Assembly (NCBI GenBank): GCA_021797955.1
Contig: JAJZYV010000074.1
Coordinates: forward strand, 1-7,784
Direction of reading: 5' to 3'
DNA from: Thermoplasmata archaeon
GTDB taxonomy: Archaea > Thermoplasmatota > Thermoplasmata > Thermoplasmatales > Thermoplasmataceae
Length of the DNA: 7,784 nucleotides
The notes beneath the pieces are model-generated. The model was not told the DNA's origin, ran no database searches, and saw only the letters and a list, made by a program, of their open reading frames with translations. How positions within the stretch are numbered: position 1 is the stretch's first letter; each line of letters opens with the position of its first letter. Shown piece after piece: positions 1-5,963 of this stretch. The translations under genes and the position numbers were made by a program.

Positions 1-174
1 CACAGGAAGGAGATCTTCCTCTATCTCGACGATCCTGAAGTAGAGAAGACCTCAGACAAGGCAGAACAGCATTTCTCGGTACAGTCATGGCTGTTCAAGC
101 ATAGGTTCAAAACAAAGGATGGACTTCTAAGGACATCCTACTGGTATCATTGGTACTTATCAACGGGGAGTTGA
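1..174 (+). CDS. Transposase, C-terminal end (partial, cut by window start)
   Basis: An open frame enters from the left edge and ends at TGA 172-174, giving the last 57 residues of a protein. The segment is rich in charged and aromatic residues (DDPEVEKTSDKAEQHFSVQS, then a block with KHRF, LLRTSYWYHWYLS). This pattern, an acidic/Asn-Ser-rich 'E..F..' stretch followed by a basic and Trp/Tyr-rich end, resembles the C-terminal part of DDE-type insertion-sequence transposases in archaea. I recognise the style rather than an exact family, so no IS family is assigned. Its base composition looks more G+C-rich than the genes to its right, consistent with a mobile element. The DDE catalytic residues, if present, would lie left of the window, so whether the element is intact cannot be judged. 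Its right terminal repeat should lie in the 58 bases before the next gene, but I could not delimit it. Confidence 0.55.
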   Translation, partial: HRKEIFLYLDDPEVEKTSDKAEQHFSVQSWLFKHRFKTKDGLLRTSYWYHWYLSTGS

Positions 175-185
175 CAATGTCCGAA

Positions 186-204
186 AACCAAAGTATTTAT
201 ATAA
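186..204 (+). promoter_or_regulatory. Archaeal promoter (BRE/TATA) of the sulfatase operon
   Basis: A strong TATA box, TTTATATAA at 196-204, is preceded by the purine-rich ACCAAAG, which suits a BRE element for TFB. Archaeal transcription normally starts about 22-27 bases downstream of the TATA centre, here near 224-229. That is only a few bases before the ATG at 233, so the message is probably leaderless or nearly so. In keeping with this, no Shine-Dalgarno sequence precedes the ATG. It is the best promoter candidate upstream of the five-gene cluster. It lies just after the transposase fragment, so the insertion sequence end may be very close to it. Confidence 0.6.
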
Positions 205-232
205 TTTATTTACATTTACACCTTGACTTGTT

Positions 233-1693
233 ATGGTGTCAAAAAAAATTTTATCAATAATTGTGGTGGTAATACTGGTGATTATTGCCGTAGGATCTGT
301 GGTATATTATACCAGTGCGCACCATAGTAGCAAAGTGGATATTACCGTTAGCGAGGTGTTTTCTCCAACCGAGTTCAAGGCATTTATGAGTGTGAGAAAT
401 ACTTTTATGTCTGAGCACCCAAATGTTACCATTAGTTGGATAAATGAAACGGAAATCAGCACGTCTACATACATCCCGTATGCAATAGAGCATAAAGCTC
501 CAAATGTGTATATAGGTTCATCTGGTTCCACTGGAATACTTGCTCAAGATGGATTCTTGCTTAATCTGGGTACATATTTAAACAAGACTTATCTGAACAG
601 TTTTTTACCAGTAGCTCTTTCGCAGACAACTTACAATAATACAGTCTACGGTTTGCCAACGGACATTAACGGAGAGGCTCTTATATATAACACTTCACTA
701 GTTCCACACCCACCACAGACAACAAATCAACTGATCTCAATGGCTAAGAACCTTACGATAGTGTCAAATGGTAAATTTACGAGGATCGGCTTTTATTATG
801 ATATCGGTGCAACTTCAGGTTATAGATTTGCCGCATGGCAGGCTGGTTTTGGTGGAAGGATATTCAATATTTCTACGGGCTTGCCTACTGTAAACACATC
901 TGCTACTATTAATGCATTGACATTTCTTAACAATTTTACAAAAGAAGGTCTATCACCACCAAGTGAGCCAGAAGGCACACCAGGCTCAAATGGAATTCAA
1001 ACGGTAGTTGACTTGTTTTCTGAGGGAAAAGTAGCCATGATTATGGATGGTCCATGGGATATGCCGACATATCTTAAGGCTCTTGGAAAAAATGTTAGCG
1101 CTGCTCCTTTACCCGTGGTTTCACAAACTGGATTAAGACCTCTACCATATGTGGGTGCTCACGGTGACTTTGTATCGAACTCCATAGCATCTGGAGCATC
1201 TCAGGCACAGTTAAATTATAGCGTAGAATTTGTAAAAGCTCTTGCAAGCACAAATAGCCAGTTACTCTTTTGGAACTCATCAGATGATATTCCATCCACA
1301 TCAGTTGGTCTTCATTACGTGGAATCACTTAACATAACGTGGTTAAATGGCTTTCTACAACAATGGCAAGATTATGGTCAACCAACAGTAAATATTCCTG
1401 CAATAGCATATTATTGGCCAGCCTATCTAACTGCAATAAGTAGTTATGTATCTGGAAGCCAGAGTGCACAAACTACTGCAAGCCAGATTCAGAGTTCAAT
1501 AATTTCAGAAATGAAAAAGAACAATGTGTTTCCATACGTTTCTAGCAGCTATGTATCTGGAAGCCAGAGTGCACAAACTACTGCAAGCCAGATTCAGAGT
1601 TCAATAATTTCAGAAATGAAAAAGAACAACATGTCTGATATGAGTAGAATTCTCTCCCCCACCATCTTATTTATTAATCTACAAAACAAATAA
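233..1693 (+). CDS. ABC transporter sugar-binding protein (MalE-like, family 1), with duplicated C-terminus
   Basis: The product is a 486-residue exported solute-binding protein of the extracellular family 1 (maltose/oligosaccharide) type. Residues 6-26 form one hydrophobic segment after a short basic start (MVSKK). No lipobox cysteine follows, so it is probably a membrane anchor or signal peptide. Family hallmarks include YGLPTDINGEALIYN in the first lobe, FLNNFTKEGLSPP, the DLFSEGKVAMIMDGPWDM block typical of MalE-like proteins, and a final YYWPAYLTAISSY...MKKNN helix matching the normal MalE C-terminus at about residue 431. I count 14 N-x-S/T sequons, fitting an archaeal surface glycoprotein. 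Residues 405-431 are repeated exactly as 440-466, then a 20-residue tail follows, so the protein is about 55 residues longer than its fold needs. It probably captures an oligosaccharide outside the cell for import. No permease or ATPase gene is present here. The ligand is unknown; the sulfatases downstream suggest a sulfated glycan, which is inference. Confidence 0.88.
   Translation: MVSKKILSIIVVVILVIIAVGSVVYYTSAHHSSKVDITVSEVFSPTEFKAFMSVRNTFMSEHPNVTISWINETEISTSTYIPYAIEHKAPNVYIGSSGSTGILAQDGFLLNLGTYLNKTYLNSFLPVALSQTTYNNTVYGLPTDINGEALIYNTSLVPHPPQTTNQLISMAKNLTIVSNGKFTRIGFYYDIGATSGYRFAAWQAGFGGRIFNISTGLPTVNTSATINALTFLNNFTKEGLSPPSEPEGTPGSNGIQTVVDLFSEGKVAMIMDGPWDMPTYLKALGKNVSAAPLPVVSQTGLRPLPYVGAHGDFVSNSIASGASQAQLNYSVEFVKALASTNSQLLFWNSSDDIPSTSVGLHYVESLNITWLNGFLQQWQDYGQPTVNIPAIAYYWPAYLTAISSYVSGSQSAQTTASQIQSSIISEMKKNNVFPYVSSSYVSGSQSAQTTASQIQSSIISEMKKNNMSDMSRILSPTILFINLQNK
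1445..1629 (+). repeat. Direct repeat of 80 identical bases inside the binding-protein gene
   Basis: Bases 1445-1524 and 1550-1629 are identical over all 80 positions by direct comparison, with an offset of 105 bases (35 codons), so the reading frame is kept. Identity breaks at 1525 (T) against 1630 (C), and one base upstream of the copies (T1444 against C1549). The unit encodes residues 405-431, the last helix of the binding-protein fold, and again 440-466. The 25 bases between copies encode VFPYVSSS. Complete identity including third codon positions means the duplication is very recent, kept by gene conversion, or an assembly error. Confidence 0.95.
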
Positions 1694-1725
1694 TCAAATG
1701 GAATTTTTATAGGTTGGTAACAAGT

Positions 1726-3213
1726 ATGAACATAATACTAGTGTTGTTTGATAGTTTAAATAAGGCGTCGCTTGAACCATATGGTGCACCTTTTGGTCGC
1801 ACACCAAATATTAAGAAATTTGCAGAAAAAGGAATTTCATTTAGCAATCACTATGTCGGCTCACTACCATGCGTGCCCGCTCGAAGAGAACTATTTTCTG
1901 GAAGGAAAGATTTCTTATTCCGGGGTTGGGGTCACCTAGAAGCTTTTGATTTACCACTACCCCAATTGCTAGAAAAGAAAGGATATAAGACTCAGATAAT
2001 AACTGACCATTATCACTACTGGGAAAAGGGTGCGCATGGTTATATAGAATCTTTTCAGGGTTGTGAACTTGTAAGGGGTCAAGAAACTGATCCATGGATA
2101 ATATCAGAAATATCCGAATTGCCAAAGGAATTTCAAATTCTTACAAAGTATAGAGACAGGGAACAAGTTTTACGATATTATCAGAACGTAAAGAATTTCA
2201 AAGATGAGGAAGATTTTCCATCTCCAAAAGTCTTGAAGGCTGCTAGTAAATGGATAAAAGAGAATAAGGAACTGAAACCATTCTTTTTGCAGGTTGAATG
2301 TTTCGACCCTCATGAGCCATGGTATTCCCCTGAGCCTTATAGATCCATGTGGACAAAAAATATTCATAAGAATTACAATTTCTGGCCACCGTATCAAGAC
2401 GAAGACAAAATGAACGAATTCTTTGAGAAAACGTCTGATGAGGAACTCGAGTTCATAAGAAGTCAGTATGCCGGCAAAGTTTCCATGATAGACAAATGGT
2501 TTGGAGTTCTAATGGAGGCAATTGGTGACTCAGGCATTGCTGACGAAACAGTCATAATTTTAACGAGCGACCATGGTCACGATCTCGGAGAACACAAATC
2601 TTTTGGAAAATCTTTTCCCGATTGGGATGAACACGCAAACATACCCTTGTTCATACAGCATCCAGGGTATGGCACGAATCAAACCATTTCTGCCCTGACA
2701 ACAACAGTTGATTTGTACTCCACAATTTTAGATTTTGCTGATGTTAGGAATTATTCCGCTAACAATTCTCAATCGATTGTTCCTCTCCTTGAAAAGGAGT
2801 TGAATAAAATACACGAATATGTCACTTATGGGCGGTTCGGTAGTGGTATCTCAATAACGGATGGCAAGGTTATTTTAATGCAGGGATTTAACAACGACGA
2901 CTTTCCGTTATATGAATACACTGGAACACTCGCTATCCCATCTCTGAATGCAAGAATAGAATCTGGATATTTCATACCTGGAGTTAGGTTGCCGGTTTGG
3001 AAAATTCCGATTAAGGCTGGTGGGAAGCATGATTCCTTATTTTTTTCGAAATGTAGTGGAAAACATGAGCAAAATCATCTTTTTAGTACAGAAGATGAGA
3101 AAGTGAATGTTTTGAGAGAGAGACTTGTTAAGATCATGCTGGAGGAGGGAACACCTATAGAACAGTACGCTCGGCTTGGTTTGAAGGAAACTAGACGAGG
3201 CAATATAAAATGA
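1726..3213 (+). CDS. Type I sulfatase 1 (formylglycine-dependent, cytoplasmic)
   Basis: This 495-residue protein belongs to the alkaline-phosphatase-like type I sulfatases, which hydrolyse sulfate esters using a formylglycine made from cysteine. The fold starts at once with strand MNIILVLFDSL (metal ligand D9), so there is no signal peptide and the enzyme is predicted cytoplasmic. The maturation signature is C49-V-P-A-R53, a CxPxR motif with Ala where Ser is usual. Other active-site candidates are D194-P-H196 and D282-H283-G, with K295 after GEH. The end, EGTPIEQYARLGL, is typical of this family. I chose ATG 1726 over an in-frame TTG at 1714: the fold begins there, and GGTTGGT at 1712-1718 serves as a ribosome binding site. 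The gene follows the binding-protein gene by 32 bases with no usable promoter, and its stop overlaps the next start (ATGA, 3210-3213), implying cotranscription and translational coupling. The substrate is unknown. Confidence 0.9.
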   Translation: MNIILVLFDSLNKASLEPYGAPFGRTPNIKKFAEKGISFSNHYVGSLPCVPARRELFSGRKDFLFRGWGHLEAFDLPLPQLLEKKGYKTQIITDHYHYWEKGAHGYIESFQGCELVRGQETDPWIISEISELPKEFQILTKYRDREQVLRYYQNVKNFKDEEDFPSPKVLKAASKWIKENKELKPFFLQVECFDPHEPWYSPEPYRSMWTKNIHKNYNFWPPYQDEDKMNEFFEKTSDEELEFIRSQYAGKVSMIDKWFGVLMEAIGDSGIADETVIILTSDHGHDLGEHKSFGKSFPDWDEHANIPLFIQHPGYGTNQTISALTTTVDLYSTILDFADVRNYSANNSQSIVPLLEKELNKIHEYVTYGRFGSGISITDGKVILMQGFNNDDFPLYEYTGTLAIPSLNARIESGYFIPGVRLPVWKIPIKAGGKHDSLFFSKCSGKHEQNHLFSTEDEKVNVLRERLVKIMLEEGTPIEQYARLGLKETRRGNIK

Positions 3214-4478
3214 ATAAACCGAATATAGTGCTCATGATTTCGCACGACATGGGGAGGAGACTTGGCTGTTACGGTGAGAAAAATGTGCCCAGTAAAAATA
3301 TAGATCAAATCGCAAGTAAGGGGCTGGTGTTTACCAACTACTTTGCTACTGCTCCTCTCTGCAGTCCTAGTAGGGGCTCCATTTATACTGGGACCTATCC
3401 TCACATGAATGGGTTGATGGGACTCGTAAATCGCGGATGGAGTTTGCCTAAGGATTCAGTGACTGTCCAGAAAAAGTTACGTGAGAATGGCTATGATGTT
3501 ATCTTGTTTGGACTACAACACGAGACTGTTGATCCACTTGACATGGGTTATTCAAAGCACTTAGCCCCTGATGAACCAAATAAAGCTGAAAAAGTTGCTG
3601 TCGCTTTTCAAGAATTCATAGAAGATAGGGAAACAAATAAGATTGGAACTCCATTCTTCGCTGTAATCGGGACCACAGAAGCTCACAGGCCGTTCAGCAA
3701 TAAGGAATATGAACCAAATGTGATTGATAAAACTTATGTGCCGGGATATTTGCCAAATGATAAAATTGTTAAGAAAGAACTTTCTGAATTTGATGGACTG
3801 ATAAGGGCATTTGACGAAGCCGCAAACAAGATTAACGGAGCAATAGAAAATAGTATTTTCAAAAAAAACACTCTTTTTATAATAACAACTGATCATGGAA
3901 TTCCTTTTCCCGGAGCAAAGTCAACTCTTTACGATTCAGGCATAGGGACATTTCTAATTATGAAGGGGAGCATAATAACCAATGGAGGTCGGTACATTGA
4001 TTCATTATTAAGTAACATAGATCTCATGCCCACATTACTTGATCTCTGTGGAGTGTCGATCCCAAAAACGGTAACTGGAAAGAGTTTTGTGAGTCTTATT
4101 TTTGATAAGAAGTATGATGGAGACGATGTTATATTTGCCGAGAAAACATGGCACGACGACTACGATCCGAAAAGATGTGTTAGAACAACAAATTATAAGT
4201 ATATACGCAACTTCAAACGTGTTCCTCTTCTCTTACTGCCGCAAGATATAAGTGAAAGCCAAAGTGCTAAATCAGAAGAAGTGAAGGTAAAAATTCAGCA
4301 AATCGCACCTCAAGAGGAATTATACGATGTGGTTAATGATCCGTATGAAAAAGACAATTTGGTTAGTGAATCGAAATATGCAGACATCCTAAACGAACTG
4401 AGGGTCAAACTATCTGAATTTATGAAGAGAACTAATGATCCAATACTTTCTGGAGACGTGAAAGAACCAAATGAATGA
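3210..4478 (+). CDS. Type I sulfatase 2 (heparan N-sulfatase/SGSH-like)
   Basis: This 422-residue sulfatase has the formylglycine motif C51-S-P-S-R55. It also shows the N-terminal SHDMGRRLGCYG, H159 in EAHRPF, and D228-H229-G-I-P-F-P-G-A-K237 followed by STLYDSG. The DHGIPFP..K..LY pattern and the ending NDPILSGDVKEP are typical of the group related to N-sulfoglucosamine sulfohydrolase (sulfamidase), so an amino-sugar N-sulfate is a possible substrate; specificity is inferred from motifs only. There is no signal peptide: the first beta strand (NIVLMIS) starts at residue 5, pointing to the cytoplasm. The start ATG overlaps the stop of sulfatase 1 by 4 bases, with GAGG at 3197-3200 as a ribosome binding site, so the two genes are translationally coupled. 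Length is ordinary for the family and the frame is intact. Confidence 0.9.
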   Translation: MNKPNIVLMISHDMGRRLGCYGEKNVPSKNIDQIASKGLVFTNYFATAPLCSPSRGSIYTGTYPHMNGLMGLVNRGWSLPKDSVTVQKKLRENGYDVILFGLQHETVDPLDMGYSKHLAPDEPNKAEKVAVAFQEFIEDRETNKIGTPFFAVIGTTEAHRPFSNKEYEPNVIDKTYVPGYLPNDKIVKKELSEFDGLIRAFDEAANKINGAIENSIFKKNTLFIITTDHGIPFPGAKSTLYDSGIGTFLIMKGSIITNGGRYIDSLLSNIDLMPTLLDLCGVSIPKTVTGKSFVSLIFDKKYDGDDVIFAEKTWHDDYDPKRCVRTTNYKYIRNFKRVPLLLLPQDISESQSAKSEEVKVKIQQIAPQEELYDVVNDPYEKDNLVSESKYADILNELRVKLSEFMKRTNDPILSGDVKEPNE

Positions 4479-4480
4479 AG

Positions 4481-4492
4481 TTATATATTATA
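4481..4492 (+). promoter_or_regulatory. Possible internal promoter (TATA box) before sulfatase 3
   Basis: TTATATATTATA lies directly after the stop codon of sulfatase 2, in the largest gap of the cluster (75 bases). A start about 25 bases downstream would be near 4511, giving a leader of roughly 40 bases, and sulfatase 3 does have a ribosome binding site (GGTGGG at 4543-4548, 5 bases before its ATG). The tract could allow separate expression of sulfatase 3 and the maturase. It is A+T-rich by composition, so a chance match is possible. Confidence 0.4.
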
Positions 4493-4553
4493 TTTTTGCA
4501 GGATTCGTAACACACTGTCAACTTTTGGAGTTGTTTTGTGACGGTGGGAAAAT

Positions 4554-5921
4554 ATGAAAGTCTTGCACATCGATATAGATACATTAAGGCCTGATCACCT
4601 ATCTTGTTATGGGTACCAGAGAAATACTTCCCCAAATATAGATAGTATTGCTAAAAATGGGATAAAATTTACAAATTGTTTTTCCAGCGATTCGCCTTGT
4701 ATGCCATCAAGGGCTGCTACTTTCAGCGGAACATACGGAATAAAAAATGGAATAATAACTCACGGTGAGCGTGGTCTTAAAATGAAAGGAAAAATGGAGA
4801 CTTTACCTTTAGTTTTAAGAAAAAATGGCGTACACACATATGCGTTTGGGTCTTTTGGCAGGCATCCTGCCCCATGGTATTATGTAGGCTTCGAAGAACT
4901 ACACGACCCACTTGTCATTGGTGAATCTAATTTTCAGGAGATGGATGGCACAGTAACAACTGAAAAAGTGCTGAAAGTACTAAACAATAGCAGTACTGAG
5001 AAAGATATGTACTTACATATTCACTTTTGGGATCCCCATACTCCTTACGCCGCGCCCCTATCTTTCTTAAATCTCATTGAAAATGAGTATTTTCCTGATC
5101 ACCCAACCGAGAATGAATTAAACTCTCAGATGGACAAAGTATACTGGCACTCACCTAAGACTATGGGTATTACCACATATGACGATTGGAAAAGATTGAT
5201 AAACGAGTATGACGCTGAAATTAGATACGCCGATTTTAATGTGGGGCAAATTCTGAGGAAAATTGAAGAGTTGGATGATGATTTTCTGATAATAGTGATG
5301 TCCGATCATGGGGAAGAGTTCGGTGAACATGGGCCAATATCAGAGCATTGGAGTGTGTACAATGGCACCCAGCGGGTACCGCTGATCCTGTACAGTAATA
5401 AACTCAACTATCATGGAGATTACTGTGGACTTGTGTATCAATTTGATATAGCAGCAACAATATTGGATGCATTTAAAATTTCTGTACCCAAAGGATGGGA
5501 TAGCAAATCTGTCTTAGATTTCATTAACCAGACAGTGCCCGAACGCCAATCTTTGATAGTAGGACATGGACTTTATACATATCAGAGGGCTGTAATAACA
5601 AAAGATTTCAAATTGATCAAGACTTACAATCCCGGAATGTGGCATTTGCCAGAATTACAGTTATATAGTATGAAGGATACATGGGAGAGTGTTGATCTAT
5701 CCGGTTCTGATCCTGAACGAGTAAAGATTCTAATATCTGTACTCACAGAATGGGAAGAAACTAATGCAAATGGGGAGGATCCTATGGTTTCAACATCTGA
5801 TAATATTCCTGCAGGAATAAGCATGTATGCTAAGGCTCTTGTAGAAGCATATGTTAAAAAGGGTGAACTAATATCGTGGAAATCTAACAAAAGGAAGCTT
5901 GAACGTAACATCGATTCTTGA
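4554..5921 (+). CDS. Type I sulfatase 3 (formylglycine-dependent, cytoplasmic)
   Basis: This 455-residue protein is a third, clearly different sulfatase. The first strand carries DIDTLRPDHLSCYGY (metal ligands D7 and D9), and the formylglycine signature is C49-M-P-S-R53. H162 lies in FWDPHTPY, and the second metal-binding block is SDHGEEFGEHG with D251-H252. Where sulfatases 1 and 2 have a lysine after this block, here there is SEH265W...RVPLIL. That arrangement is common in arylsulfatase and phosphonate-monoester-hydrolase-like members, so substrate choice probably differs. The C-terminal third (LQLYSMKDTWESVDLSG) is the usual sulfatase subdomain. No signal peptide or membrane segment is visible. 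GGTGGG at 4543-4548 supports the ATG at 4554. It follows sulfatase 2 by 75 bases, may have its own promoter, and precedes the maturase by 42 bases. Phosphodiesterase or phosphonate hydrolase activity is an alternative, but the CxPSR motif beside an anSME favours sulfatase. Confidence 0.88.
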   Translation: MKVLHIDIDTLRPDHLSCYGYQRNTSPNIDSIAKNGIKFTNCFSSDSPCMPSRAATFSGTYGIKNGIITHGERGLKMKGKMETLPLVLRKNGVHTYAFGSFGRHPAPWYYVGFEELHDPLVIGESNFQEMDGTVTTEKVLKVLNNSSTEKDMYLHIHFWDPHTPYAAPLSFLNLIENEYFPDHPTENELNSQMDKVYWHSPKTMGITTYDDWKRLINEYDAEIRYADFNVGQILRKIEELDDDFLIIVMSDHGEEFGEHGPISEHWSVYNGTQRVPLILYSNKLNYHGDYCGLVYQFDIAATILDAFKISVPKGWDSKSVLDFINQTVPERQSLIVGHGLYTYQRAVITKDFKLIKTYNPGMWHLPELQLYSMKDTWESVDLSGSDPERVKILISVLTEWEETNANGEDPMVSTSDNIPAGISMYAKALVEAYVKKGELISWKSNKRKLERNIDS

Positions 5922-5963
5922 TTTACTTCGAGCTTTAACATACCGGGATAAGTGAAAAATACC

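Noticed and set aside
4..20. 6-bp hairpin AGGAAG/CTTCCT at the left edge
   Set aside because: It is inside the transposase-like coding frame and short enough to be chance.
1445..1629. Two-copy direct repeat as a CRISPR-like array
   Set aside because: There are only two copies, they are 80 bases long with a 25-base gap, and they are in frame within a gene; this is a coding duplication.
1704..1711. TATA-like TTTTTATA before sulfatase 1
   Set aside because: It is only about 18 bases before the ATG, so transcription would start inside the gene; cotranscription from the upstream promoter is simpler.
1714..1725. TTG start four codons upstream of the chosen sulfatase 1 start
   Set aside because: It would extend the protein past the normal first beta strand, and it overlaps the likely ribosome binding site of ATG 1726.
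3075..3404. Reverse-strand open frame of 109 residues across the sulfatase 1/2 junction
   Set aside because: It lies opposite two well-supported genes, has no recognisable domain, and no promoter or ribosome binding site; it is a shadow of the coding strand.
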